A stretch of 64,000 nt of DNA from Phoenicibacter congonensis (lineage in GTDB: Bacteria; Actinomycetota; Coriobacteriia; Coriobacteriales; Eggerthellaceae), in contig NZ_LT821227.1 in the NCBI RefSeq assembly GCF_900169485.1, positions 744,001 through 808,000 on the forward strand. The letters are read 5' to 3'. Below the pieces are notes generated by a model. The model was given only the letters and a program-made list of their open reading frames with translations, made no database searches and was not told the DNA's origin. A program made the translations under genes and the position numbers. Positions 34,201-42,206 of the stretch are shown one piece after another; position 1 is the first letter of the stretch; each line of letters opens with the position of its first letter.

Positions 34201-34516
34201 ACTGTTTGGCAAGTGATTTTTGGTTAAGTTTATTCCGTAACGTGAGCTCAAGGCCAGTTCCTGCGATTCCTTTTTCTCTTGATTTTTGCGCAAGTTCAAA
34301 CTCACGCGGAGTTTTGTCTTTTTCCATCCTTTTGACAAAAGTTGGCTCACTGAACAAGAATCTTACACAGTCTATTTTAGAGAGTTCTTCTTTTAGCTCA
34401 CCATAGGCGAAGACCGTAAAGTAGCTGCTAATAATCGATAGTTTTGAACCCTCGTCTAGAGATTCAGCGAGCGCATCGCCGAGTCTATTTTCCCCTATGT
34501 TGTCTAGAAATTGCAT
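31271..34516 (-). CDS. SNF2-type DEAD/DEAH helicase with N-terminal PLD-like domain; compositionally chimeric
   Basis: A 1081-residue SF2 translocase. An N-terminal phospholipase D-like domain (about 20-190) includes SKLSIISSYFTVFAYGEL and FMGAAADFTQEGLGF, but the His-Lys pair of the HKD motif is absent. The helicase core has Walker A in DSVGLGKTYEALAVM, DESH in VIDESHNFRN, LSATPVNN, and lobe 2 motifs EGQNLQDCDCLVNYD and QRFGRIDRLGS. It heads the operon. The ATG at 34516 matches family N termini; a TTG at 34543 is possible. Codons upstream of about 33900 (the first 205 residues) are AT-rich like the host, whereas the rest is about 65% GC. Confidence 0.9.
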   Translation of the reverse strand: MQFLDNIGENRLGDALAESLDEGSKLSIISSYFTVFAYGELKEELSKIDCVRFLFSEPTFVKRMEKDKTPREFELAQKSREKGIAGTGLELTLRNKLNQKSLAKQCANWIKEKGVFKSAISSGKIVPGGTYIVEGGSGNCTGFMGAAADFTQEGLGFERRPNTVTGVSKYEGTSEVAGLKAMFEQVWNNPTMVQEVTDEVANQVSTLYRENPPEFVYFLTLYHLFRDFMEDDEDNGIRPGLKFEESVVWNKLYDFQKDAVVGAIRKLEKYKGCIIADSVGLGKTYEALAVMKYYQERNDRILVLCPKRLRDNWTLWTQDNDDRNPLADDRFSYTVLNHTDLSRYHGMSGEVDLEHLRWGHFDLLVIDESHNFRNKSTDADKTDRYTRLIEDVIKSGQRTKVLMLSATPVNNRLLDLRNQIELITEGDDAYLADTDGIPSITHVTRVAQQRFNEWSKLSDSERTTESFVNAVNADYFKLLDVLTIARSRKHITKYYGAACGTFPARRPPLSFQTPIDLEGELPPIAELNDMIAQLTFAQYQVLSYVRADQRRKYEDRYGDTWGKDFESQVHRTTAVANLMRINVLKRMESSVNSFRITLRRILDGCVELRARLDADASGVAYGTEGLEDGFDDDDAEEFEAGGKVRVDLRDVDALRLGQDLDFDIQVLRALLTYADAVTPERDAKLVKLRDFIAGKVRDPYNPGNRKVLVFSAFADTTAYLFEQLAPWLKRELGIECAEVAGSSNRTYSLKLPRTTFENILARFSPVSKELPESQRALGEIDVVFATDCISEGQNLQDCDCLVNYDIHWNPVRIIQRFGRIDRLGSKNSQIQLVNFWPDIALDEYIQLEGRVKGRMALLDASATGEENVLEAKGNGEMNDLKYRRRQLQQLKSEVLDLEDISGGISITDFAFDDFRVELQRYAKEHPGALENSPAGLHAVAPIPDELRGDVKPGVVFCLKQNDEGDDPRDTNPVFPYYVVYVSADGEVMTKHTQPKPALDIMRAVCSGSPEPIAELCREFNRETRDGTRMDAYTDLLDDVVAAITGTQQDKGIESLFSLGEVGSGTVMGFNDYSLVCFAVLR

Positions 34517-34561
34517 TTCTAATATTTTATCGCGCTTTAACAATAAAGCTTTTGCCGTACT

Positions 34562-34696
34562 TTATGGGACTGTCTCGGCTGCATCCACAATTCGCATTCC
34601 TTTGTGTTTAAATTCGTGCTGGCGTGCGCGTGCAAATTTCCCTTTATGGCATCTAAACCCTAAAGCGTCCTGCTTCATTTCTGGTGCAACAGTCAC
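34562..34696 (-). CDS. Candidate 44-residue small protein upstream of the helicase
   Basis: A short frame with GTG start at 34696 and AAAGGA 8 bases upstream, ending 45 bases before the helicase ATG in the same frame. It reads VTVAPEMKQDALGFR, then CHKGKFARARQHEFK and HKGMRIVDAAETVP: basic, His- and Lys-rich, protein-like. It may be a leader peptide, a small accessory protein or a relic. No family is recognised. Confidence 0.3.
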   Translation of the reverse strand: MTVAPEMKQDALGFRCHKGKFARARQHEFKHKGMRIVDAAETVP

Positions 34697-35227
34697 GCAG
34701 GCAGTCCTTTAAAAACTTTGGGCGTTCACGTTAAACACCTTCAACACGAATTGCTCATGCATTGTCAATTCTCTAGAGTTATGTTCCCTCAAATTCTCTG
34801 CGAACTAGCTTCGCGAAAAAACCCTAGTATTCTTAGTCGCGCTGCACGTCCATTTTTTGACCCAGTTTCGTTTTCTTTTGCTTCTAAATGCACGCATTGT
34901 CTTTTTTTGTTGATGTTAGACGAATAACGAGCGTTTGAATGTTTGTGTCGAGTGTTTTGATTTTGACCTTTTCCGGTGAAAATGGGTTTTGACTTAGGCC
35001 GCTTTAAGAAGAGAAATATACATGTTTATGTCGAGTGTTTTGAACTCGCTCGTTTTAATTGAAAATGGGTTTTGATTGATGCAGATTCAGATTAGCTTTT
35101 GAATGCATGCCCCCGAAATCTCGAGTCTGCCTTCTGCCTTTGATGCTTTTGAGCTGCTGTGTAGCTATCTCGATGGTTCTATTGGCTTTTATGACGTGAA
35201 GTGGATGAGTGGGGAAGAAGAAGTGCT
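34697..35227. other. Gene-free stretch upstream of the defence operon
   Basis: About 530 bases between the mnmA stop and the small frame before the helicase. A short plus-strand frame (34718-34927) has no family resemblance. The notable content is the pair of 56-base direct repeats at 34939-34994 and 35022-35077. The defence operon promoter should lie here or just downstream, but no convincing -35/-10 pair was found. Confidence 0.4.
34939..35077. repeat. Two 56-base imperfect direct repeats, 83-base period
   Basis: Copies at 34939-34994 and 35022-35077 have equal length. Two blocks are almost identical between copies: ATGTTTGTGTCGAG (one difference) running into TGTTTTGA, and GAAAATGGGTTTTGA, with a diverged middle. 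The spacer is 27 bases. There are only two copies, so this is not CRISPR. Candidates are tandem regulator sites or duplicated small-RNA genes. Confidence 0.6.
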
Positions 35228-36346
35228 TTATTTGGCGCTTGTGATAAACCCACCACCGAGGACGATGTCGCCGTCATAGCACACAACCGACTGGCCTTTG
35301 GCAGGCGCGCTAACACCGTCTGGGAAAACGAACGTTGCTTGATTATCGTCGTTCACAATGGCAGTGCATTCAATGTCTTTCATGTTGTAGCGAATTTTTG
35401 CGGTGCACGCTATTTTGTCTCCAATTTTTGGTGAGATTGAAATCCAGTTGAAGTCGGTTGCAACAACTTGCTCTTTAATCAAATCTTCTTTTTCACCGAT
35501 GGTGACTATGTTGTTTTCTTTGTCGATGTTAGTTACATAAACTGGATGACCCATCGCAAGGTTTAGTCCTTTGCGCTGCCCGATTGTAAAGCTGTGGTTT
35601 GCTGGAAATGTGCCTAGTTTTTGTCCTTGTTCATCAACGAACGTGGCTTGTTTTACTGGTCTTTCTATATTTTTTAGTTTTGTGTAGTGCGAAATGAAGT
35701 TATCTACGCTTCCATTTTCAACAAAGCATATGTCTTGCGATTCTTTCTTTTCCGCAACAATCATGTCATGGGCAGCTGCGATGTCGCGCACCTCATTTTT
35801 TGATAAATGTCCGATTGGGAACACGATGTGTGGGAGTTGTTCTTTTGTTAGCGTGTGAAGAACATATGATTGATCTTTTCTAGGGTCGTCTCCGCGTTTT
35901 AAAACTAATGCATTTGTGTTTGACAGTGAACTTTCGACTTTTTCAATTTTTGCATAGTGCCCAGTCGCGATTATGTCTGCTCCAAACCACTTGGCTTTTT
36001 TGATTAAAACGTCAAATTTCAAATGTTTATTGCAAGCAATGCATGGGTTGGGAGTTCTGCCTGCAAGGTAGGCTGCAACAAATGGGTCCACAACATGCTT
36101 TGTGAATTCCTCTTTGCAATTGAGCGTGAAGTGGGGGATTCCAATTTTGTGACAAACTTCTTTGGCATCATCAATGTCGTCGACAGAACAACACCCCGAT
36201 TCAATTGGCCTTCCCAAAAGCTCTGAATCAAAAAGCTTCATGGTGGCACCGATGCACTCGCCGCTAGCTTCGTTGCAAATGAGTGCTGACACAGCAGAGT
36301 CAACGCCTCCGCTCATGGCAACTAATATTTCTGCTTTTTTTGTCAT
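35228..36346 (-). CDS. mnmA: tRNA-specific 2-thiouridylase MnmA
   Basis: Thiolates U34 of tRNA-Lys, Glu and Gln using sulfur from a cysteine desulfurase. The 372-residue protein has the PP-loop MSGGVDSAVSA, the catalytic Cys in PNPCIACNKHLKFD, the KDQSYVLHTL segment, KKESQDICFVENG and the beta-barrel segment GQRKGLNLAMGHPVYV. The length is normal. The sulfur donor is probably the cysteine desulfurase at 17346. It resumes host-like composition to the right of the island. Confidence 0.95.
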   Translation of the reverse strand: MTKKAEILVAMSGGVDSAVSALICNEASGECIGATMKLFDSELLGRPIESGCCSVDDIDDAKEVCHKIGIPHFTLNCKEEFTKHVVDPFVAAYLAGRTPNPCIACNKHLKFDVLIKKAKWFGADIIATGHYAKIEKVESSLSNTNALVLKRGDDPRKDQSYVLHTLTKEQLPHIVFPIGHLSKNEVRDIAAAHDMIVAEKKESQDICFVENGSVDNFISHYTKLKNIERPVKQATFVDEQGQKLGTFPANHSFTIGQRKGLNLAMGHPVYVTNIDKENNIVTIGEKEDLIKEQVVATDFNWISISPKIGDKIACTAKIRYNMKDIECTAIVNDDNQATFVFPDGVSAPAKGQSVVCYDGDIVLGGGFITSAK

Positions 36347-36468
36347 GTTTCCTATTATTGCAACAATGTTCTTTGCTGTCGAATGATTCCTATTCTTTTC
36401 TGAATCATCAATTTAGAGACGCTCACGTTAAGAAACAGTTTAAAAGTCATTTAGTCATCACTTTGCTA

Positions 36469-38883
36469 TTAAAAGAATTTTTTGAAAAGTTTTGTGACCC
36501 TGTCTTCTTTGTCTAAAGCTTCATTTTTAATAGCATTTTTGTGCCATTTGTCCAAATAATTATAAAGTTTGTTATAGATTACAAAATTTACTGCACAAAT
36601 TACAACAAGCATAATTGACATGTGCGTGTCTATTTCAGCAAGGTCGAAAATTGGCTTCATGTAGGAGATTGTTATAATCAGCGCAACAATAACACCTGCG
36701 ATTAGCACTATGCGAAGCGGTGTGTAGGGATATGAAATTCTGACGATGAGCATCACTCCAAGGAAACACAGGGCAACAAGCGAACAAGTTTCAATTTCCA
36801 TCGAATCAAGGCCCAAAAAGCAGTTGCCAATGATGCTGATTGCAAAAATTCCCAATATTGCACAAAGCGCGCCCGGAATAGATTTCACGATGCAGTTTGC
36901 GAGGAAGTGGCCTCTCACAAGTTCGTGGTTTGGCTCAAGCGCCAAAATAAACGAAGGAATTCCAACGCACAAGCATGAAAACACAGTCATTTGAATTGGC
37001 GTGAATGGGTATTGCCAAGGTAAAATCAAGAAAACAATTGCCAGCACAAGGCTCATTATTGTTTTCACGAGGAACAGCGAACCCGAGCGCTGCAGGTTGT
37101 TGATTGAGCGTCTGCCTTCAGCAACAACTTCTGGCATGTGTGCAAAGTCGTTGTCTACGAGAATCAGATGTGCAATGTTTCTTGCTGCGTCGGAACCTTC
37201 CGCCATAACAACTGAGCAGTCAGCAGCTTTGAGTGCCATAACATCGTTTACACCATCACCAGTCATTGCGACCGTTTTGTGGCCTTTTTTGAGTGCTTTG
37301 ACAAACATTTCTTTTTGTTCTGGTTTCACTCGTCCAAACACTGAATATTTAAAGACAGCATCGTCGATTTGTTCTGGGGTCACAAGAGTGGTTGCGTCGA
37401 CATACTTTTCGGCATTTGCAATTCCCACTTTCTTAGCAATGCCACTCACAGTTCGTGGATCATCTCCTGAAATCACTTTTATGCCTACGCCTTGATCAGC
37501 GAAAAACGAAATTGTTTGAGCTGCGTTGTCGCGAATTTCATCGTCTATGCAAACAAAGCCGATTGGTTCGGGCTTTCCTTGGAGTTTTGGCAGGTTGTCA
37601 ACTTCTTCAAACCCGTCAACTTTAGCTACAAGCAAAACTCTTGATTCTTGCGTTAACCTGTCTAGTTGGTCTTTTATTCTGTCGTAGGCCTCTTTGTTGT
37701 TGGCTAAAACAAACTGCGCCGCTCCCATGCAATAGGAATTTTTATTTGAAAATGTTGCACCCGACCACTTGTTGTCTGACGAAAATGGAGCTATTAAAGT
37801 TGGGGTGAGCACGTTGATTTCAAATCGCTCTTTGTAATATTTCTCTATTGCAAGAGCAGTCTCATTTTTGTCAACGTCAGAGTAAACGAGTGACTTTAGA
37901 GCTTGGTTTATTTCGCCTTTGTCTTCTTCTTTTATTGCAACGACTTTTGTCACATTCATGCGGCCAGAGGTGATTGTTCCTGTTTTGTCCAAACAAAGAG
38001 TTTCAACCCTGGCAAGAGTTTCGATGCAATAGAGTTTTTGCACAAGCACTTTTTTCCTTGCAAGGCGCACAACCGACACAGCCAAAACAGTTGATGTGAG
38101 CAAAATCAAGCCTTCTGGAATCATTCCTATCAATGCCGACACGGTTGAGAGCACCGATTCGTTGTATTCGATAGAGTCAATGAAGTAGCTTTTAGAAAAA
38201 AGCAAAATTCCAACAGGAATTAAGATAATTGAGACATATTTAATAATCGCATTGAGCGACTTCATGATTTCTGAGTTTAGAGCTTGTTTCGCTTTGGCAG
38301 CATTTGTGATTTTTGCTGCGTAATTGTCGGCTCCCACGTGAATTATTCGCGCCCACACTTGTCCCGAATTAATAAAAGATCCGCTCATTAGCCTGTCGCC
38401 AATTTTTTTTGTGATGAGGTTGCTCTCACCAGTCAAAAGGCTTTCGTTGACTTGACAAGACGATTCAACAACTTCGCAGTCGGCTGGAACCTGATCGCCT
38501 CTTCCAATTTTAATGATGTCGTCTAACACCAGTTGTTCAGGGTTTATTTCGATTGTGTTGCCGTCTCTCATGACACACACTTTGTTGGCAACAACAATTG
38601 CAAGGCGGTCAGTTGTGATTTTAGATCTAATTTCTTGAACGATGCCGATGAGCACGTTGATGACAATGATGCCCATGAACAACAGGTTTTTGTATTCTCC
38701 AGTCAGGTAAACAAAAACTGCAAGAATAACGTTTACAAGGTTGAAAAGTGTGCAAATGTTCGATTTAAAAATTTCAGCATAGGAATTTGAATTTGGACTG
38801 TCGTCCACGTTCACTTGACCCTTTGCAATGCGAACTTTAACCTCTTGACTCGTTAGACCAACAATATCGCTTGTCACGAACAC
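36469..38883 (-). CDS. P-type cation-transporting ATPase (CtpE-like)
   Basis: An 804-residue membrane pump. Landmarks: N-terminal GLTSQEVKVRIAKGQVN, TGES in NESLLTGESNLI, phosphorylation site DKTGTITSG, PEGLILL in the M4 helix, and the hinge MTGDGVNDVMALKAADCSV. About ten membrane segments are visible. It resembles the actinobacterial CtpE and related Ca2+/Mg2+ pumps more than heavy-metal ATPases: there is no CPC and no N-terminal metal domain. The exact ion is not certain. It is a single gene between mnmA and tilS. Confidence 0.9.
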   Translation of the reverse strand: MFVTSDIVGLTSQEVKVRIAKGQVNVDDSPNSNSYAEIFKSNICTLFNLVNVILAVFVYLTGEYKNLLFMGIIVINVLIGIVQEIRSKITTDRLAIVVANKVCVMRDGNTIEINPEQLVLDDIIKIGRGDQVPADCEVVESSCQVNESLLTGESNLITKKIGDRLMSGSFINSGQVWARIIHVGADNYAAKITNAAKAKQALNSEIMKSLNAIIKYVSIILIPVGILLFSKSYFIDSIEYNESVLSTVSALIGMIPEGLILLTSTVLAVSVVRLARKKVLVQKLYCIETLARVETLCLDKTGTITSGRMNVTKVVAIKEEDKGEINQALKSLVYSDVDKNETALAIEKYYKERFEINVLTPTLIAPFSSDNKWSGATFSNKNSYCMGAAQFVLANNKEAYDRIKDQLDRLTQESRVLLVAKVDGFEEVDNLPKLQGKPEPIGFVCIDDEIRDNAAQTISFFADQGVGIKVISGDDPRTVSGIAKKVGIANAEKYVDATTLVTPEQIDDAVFKYSVFGRVKPEQKEMFVKALKKGHKTVAMTGDGVNDVMALKAADCSVVMAEGSDAARNIAHLILVDNDFAHMPEVVAEGRRSINNLQRSGSLFLVKTIMSLVLAIVFLILPWQYPFTPIQMTVFSCLCVGIPSFILALEPNHELVRGHFLANCIVKSIPGALCAILGIFAISIIGNCFLGLDSMEIETCSLVALCFLGVMLIVRISYPYTPLRIVLIAGVIVALIITISYMKPIFDLAEIDTHMSIMLVVICAVNFVIYNKLYNYLDKWHKNAIKNEALDKEDRVTKLFKKFF

Positions 38884-38910
38884 ACTCCTAAATCTAAATA
38901 ACCAACAGTT

Positions 38911-40008
38911 TTATATTCTCTTGGTTTTTTGTCGATAGGATGTCGCGGGTTGAATTATTACACCGTTTTTATTAGAAGAAACAATGAAATTACCCTGAAT
39001 GTTGTCGGGGCTGAGTGCGACTGATTTATCGTTTTGAAAACGCTTCATGATTGAGTCGATGCTGCGCTCTTCAATTCTTGCCTCGTCTGGCAGAAGTTTT
39101 CGAAGCAATTCATAAATTGCTCGTTTTGCAATTGGTTTTTTTGCTGCTCCAAATGCAGGTTTCAGTTTTGCGCATTTGTGCTGCACAAAAATCATGCATT
39201 CTTTGTTCAATAGGTCTTTTGCAAGTTCCTGCATCATGTCATCTTCTTCAGCAATCAAATCCATGGTGCGTTTTAAAGTAGTCAAATGGTTTGGATTTCT
39301 CAACTTTGCTTTTGGCATAATTTCGTGTCGCACAAATGATCGAAAATTCGTGATGTCTTCATTTGTGACATCCTCACGCCACATTTGATCTGTGCTGTTT
39401 TTGTATCCTATTCCTGTGGCACATGCGCTTTTCACGCATTCCTCCAACTGGCTTCTGGAGATGTCAAGAAGTGGGCGCACAATGTTGCCATTTTTGTGAT
39501 TCATTGAACGAAAACCGCCAGGTCCTGTGCCAACGATAGATCTCATGTAGAAATTTTCTGCACGGTCGTTGAGAGTGTGTGCAGTCAAAATTCGCCCGCT
39601 TGAAAATGGCTTGTTTGCGTGTTCGCATAAAGATTCAAGAGCAGTTTGCGCTAGTGAATATCTTTCACTTCTGCCAATAGCTTCGACGTTTTTCTTTGTC
39701 TCAGCAGCAATTTTTGGAACGTTTACTTCTGCTTTAAAAAGTGGAATTTCAAGTTTGTCGCAAAGGTCACAAACGAATTGCTGGTCGCTGTCGGCTTCAG
39801 CTCCTCGAATCATGTGATTAACGTGAATTGCAGCGATGTCGTGCACGTTGTTTGTGGTGAGCATTTGTTTAATTACATAGCAAAGAGCTGTTGAGTCACA
39901 ACCGCCCGACACCATTATAAGAACTGGGCTGTCGGCTGTAAACAGATTGTGTTTACAAACGGTCTCTATTGCTCTTTTTGTTGTAATCTCAAGTGGTGAA
40001 GCTTCCAT
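38911..40008 (-). CDS. tilS: tRNA(Ile)-lysidine synthase
   Basis: Converts C34 of tRNA-Ile(CAU) to lysidine so that it reads AUA. The 365-residue protein has the PP-loop LIMVSGGCDSTALCYV, then IAAIHVNHMIRGAEADSDQQ, ILTAHTLNDRAENFYMR and RPLLDISRSQLEECV. The C-terminal domain is short. It is 28 bases upstream of the P-type ATPase gene on the same strand and divergent from the ferritin gene. Confidence 0.94.
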   Translation of the reverse strand: MEASPLEITTKRAIETVCKHNLFTADSPVLIMVSGGCDSTALCYVIKQMLTTNNVHDIAAIHVNHMIRGAEADSDQQFVCDLCDKLEIPLFKAEVNVPKIAAETKKNVEAIGRSERYSLAQTALESLCEHANKPFSSGRILTAHTLNDRAENFYMRSIVGTGPGGFRSMNHKNGNIVRPLLDISRSQLEECVKSACATGIGYKNSTDQMWREDVTNEDITNFRSFVRHEIMPKAKLRNPNHLTTLKRTMDLIAEEDDMMQELAKDLLNKECMIFVQHKCAKLKPAFGAAKKPIAKRAIYELLRKLLPDEARIEERSIDSIMKRFQNDKSVALSPDNIQGNFIVSSNKNGVIIQPATSYRQKTKRI

Positions 40009-40081
40009 TTGCGCCCTAAAAAAATCGTGTATTAAAATGTTTTCACGCCAATAAATTATAAATTTAAAGGGGAGGAGAGAT

Positions 40082-40603
40082 ATGAATCAAAAAGTTTATG
40101 ACCTCATCAACACACAAATTAACAAGGAACTTTATTCTGCCTATCTATACATGCAGATTGCCGATTTTTATGCCGATGAAGGTCTCGACGGTTATGCAAA
40201 TTACTACATGATTCAAGCGGCAGAAGAACGCGACCACGCCTTGATTTTCAGAAAGTACATTCTTGAAAATGGTCAAAAGCCTGAGCTTCTAGCAATCGAT
40301 CAACCAGACAAGTCATATGAAAGTGGCGACTATATGACTCCATTAAAAGATGCGCTTGCGCATGAAGAATATGTCACCTCGTTGATTAATGCAATTTATG
40401 CAGCTGCTGAAGAAGAAAATGACTACCGTGCCAAGCAGTTCTTGAAGTGGTTTATTGATGAGCAAATGGAAGAAGAGGACAACGCTAACGACATGATTGC
40501 TAAGATGAAGGTCTTTGGCGCCGACAAAAGTGGCCTGTTTGCTTTGAATAAGGAATATGCAACTCGCGTTTACACAACACCTTCACCTTTGGCCGCTAAT
40601 TAA
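40082..40603 (+). CDS. Ferritin
   Basis: Non-haem iron storage protein of 173 residues forming a four-helix bundle. Ferroxidase ligands are visible in NKELYSAYLYMQIADFY (Glu), AAEERDHALIFRKYI (E-x-x-H) and later EEDNANDMIAKM. A very strong ribosome binding site (AAAGGGGAGGAGAG) precedes the ATG. In an anaerobe it stores iron and limits oxidative damage, alongside superoxide reductase at 690. Confidence 0.95.
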   Translation: MNQKVYDLINTQINKELYSAYLYMQIADFYADEGLDGYANYYMIQAAEERDHALIFRKYILENGQKPELLAIDQPDKSYESGDYMTPLKDALAHEEYVTSLINAIYAAAEEENDYRAKQFLKWFIDEQMEEEDNANDMIAKMKVFGADKSGLFALNKEYATRVYTTPSPLAAN

Positions 40604-40784
40604 ACTTGAGTTAATGGAAATTTTCTGGTTGGATTTTGAAATAAATGACTTTTATAGTGGTAATTTCCTGAAAATTTGCTAACATTATCACAGTTGATAG
40701 GGCTTAAAGATTATTGAGGTTAAGTCTTAGTTGTATTAAAAGAGCGGAACAAATTTGTTACGCAAGAGTAGAAGAGAGATGAAT

Positions 40785-41093
40785 ATGCCAGCTCCTACAA
40801 TGACACCTGAGCAACGTCAAGCAGCACTTGAAAAAGCAAGAGTTGTTCGCACGAAGCGCAGTGAACTCACAAAGAAAATCCAAATGGGCGTATTAAAGCC
40901 AGAGAAAGTTTTGGAAGATGTTAAAGACCCAATTATCGGACGCATGAAAGTAAAGTCATTCATCAATGCTGTTCCTGGATATGGAAAGGTGAAAGCTGAA
41001 AAACTCATGGCAGAGCTCGGCATTCAAGAGACTCGTCGTCTTCAGGGACTCGGCAGCCGTCAAATGGAAGGACTCAAAGACGCTCTCAAGTAG
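40785..41093 (+). CDS. mihF: Actinobacterial integration host factor (mIHF)
   Basis: Nucleoid-associated, DNA-bending protein of 102 residues. The family pattern is clear: MPAPTMTPEQRQAALEKA, a helical arm, then DPIIGRMKVKSFINAVPGYG and KVKAEKLMAELGI (the helix-hairpin-helix DNA-binding part), and a C-terminal RRLQGLGSRQ. This protein is restricted to Actinobacteria, so it is strong evidence for the phylum. The ATG at 40785 has AAGAGAG 6 bases upstream; the ATG at 40779 would place that signal too close. Confidence 0.95.
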   Translation: MPAPTMTPEQRQAALEKARVVRTKRSELTKKIQMGVLKPEKVLEDVKDPIIGRMKVKSFINAVPGYGKVKAEKLMAELGIQETRRLQGLGSRQMEGLKDALK

Positions 41094-41142
41094 TTTTTGA
41101 TTGAAAAAATTCTTGGAATTTAAGGTTTTCTTTTAACTATCA

Positions 41143-41167
41143 AGCCCCAGAAATGGGGCTTTTTTAT
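41143..41167 (+). terminator. Rho-independent terminator after mIHF
   Basis: AGCCCCA at 41143-41149 pairs with TGGGGCT at 41154-41160, followed by a run of T. Confidence 0.9.
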
Positions 41168-41337
41168 TTGTTTTAATGCGAATGGGTAATTAGCCCTAAA
41201 GTCGGCAATAAAGTTATGCAACAAAAAGCGCACTCTAAAAGTCATGTTTTGTGAATAAAACTCCATTTGAAAATGCAGGGTTTGCGCCGTGGTTGTTTTT
41301 AGACTTTGAGACGACCTGAGGCCTGGTTTAAGATTTG

Positions 41338-42177
41338 TTAGTCGCAGTGAGCGTCACGAAGCATTTTGATTTCATCGGCATATTCTGAAACTTTGTCATG
41401 AGGAGTTTCAAGATAGAAAGGCAAGTGCTTTAATGCTGGGTGGTTGGTTACTGCGCTTAAAGCTTCAAATCCGATGTGCCCAAGACCAATTGCCTCATGG
41501 CGATCTTTGTGTGCAGAGATGTCATTTTTAGAATCGTTTAGGTGAATTGCGTGGAGTCTGTTTAAACCAATTATTTTGTCAAATTCCTCAACAACACCAT
41601 CAAGGTCATTTTTGATGTCATATCCACCTTCCCAAACATGGCAGGTGTCAAGGCAGACCCCAATTTTCTCTTGCACTTCCACGCGCTTTATGATTGCTTG
41701 AATCTCCTGGAATGTGCGGCCGACTTCGCTGCCTTTTCCAGCCATTGTCTCCAGAAGAAGCATTGTAGATTGATCTTTTGTGAGAACTTGATTGATTGCG
41801 TCAGCGATCAAGTCAATTCCGGTTTCTGGTCCTTGCCCAACGTGAGAACCAGGATGAATGTTATACATTTGCCCAGGAGTGTTTTCCATGCGCATCATGT
41901 CGTCGGTGAGAGTGTCGATTGCAAATTTTCGAACGCTTGGTTTTGCCGCGCAGAAATTTAGAGTGTAGGGTGCGTGAGCCAGAAAAGTTTTGATTTGAGC
42001 CTCGCCATCGCAATATTCTTTAAAAGCAGCAATGTCAGCTGGATTGATGTCTTTTGCTTTTCCGCCGCGAGGATTTCTTGTGAAGAATTGAAAAGTGTTT
42101 GCGCCTAATGAGTGCGCAACCTGCGCCATGTTAAGGTAGCCTTTAGAACAAGATAGGTGGCACCCGATTGTTAACAT
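41338..42177 (-). CDS. nfo: Endonuclease IV (AP endonuclease)
   Basis: Cleaves DNA 5' of abasic sites in base excision repair. The 279-residue TIM barrel has the three-zinc ligands: IGCHLSCSKGYLNMA, FLAHAPYTLNF, NIHPGSHVG, LLLETMAGKGSEVG, VCLDTCHVWEGGYD, AIHLNDSKNDISAHKDRHEAIG and LPFYLETPH. The order and length are typical. It sits convergent to mIHF and downstream of rpmB. Confidence 0.96.
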   Translation of the reverse strand: MLTIGCHLSCSKGYLNMAQVAHSLGANTFQFFTRNPRGGKAKDINPADIAAFKEYCDGEAQIKTFLAHAPYTLNFCAAKPSVRKFAIDTLTDDMMRMENTPGQMYNIHPGSHVGQGPETGIDLIADAINQVLTKDQSTMLLLETMAGKGSEVGRTFQEIQAIIKRVEVQEKIGVCLDTCHVWEGGYDIKNDLDGVVEEFDKIIGLNRLHAIHLNDSKNDISAHKDRHEAIGLGHIGFEALSAVTNHPALKHLPFYLETPHDKVSEYADEIKMLRDAHCD

Positions 42178-42206
42178 GGCACAAGTGTAATAGTTAGTAA
42201 TCGAGC

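Larger units (their letters stand above)
20397..34540. mobile_element. Genomic island next to tRNA-Leu with relics, truncated integrase and defence operon
   Basis: From the tRNA 3' end to about 34.54 kb the content is accessory. Base composition jumps near 21.69 kb to about 55-65% and falls back near 33.90 kb to about 38%, inside the helicase gene. Contents are a truncated tyrosine recombinase, short relics and seven defence genes on one strand. I found no direct repeat of the tRNA 3' end on the right side, so the original attachment ends are lost or too diverged; the exact limits are uncertain. Confidence 0.6.

Noticed and set aside
22356-34516. Known multi-gene systems DISARM or BREX
   Set aside because: There is no DUF1998 (drmB) gene, no PglX/PglZ/BrxC-like gene and no drmA; the methyltransferase has clear type III Mod organisation and is followed by Res.
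34497-34927. Two plus-strand frames of about 70 residues beside the helicase start
   Set aside because: They show no family motifs or start signals; the minus-strand small frame is more protein-like.
34939-35077. Tandem repeats as a CRISPR array
   Set aside because: There are only two copies, each 56 bases with a diverged middle, and no cas genes.
20397-35227. Direct repeat of the tRNA-Leu 3' end marking a right attachment site
   Set aside because: I scanned the region right of the helicase gene by eye for the GTTCAAGTCC and CGCCCGCACCA words and found none.
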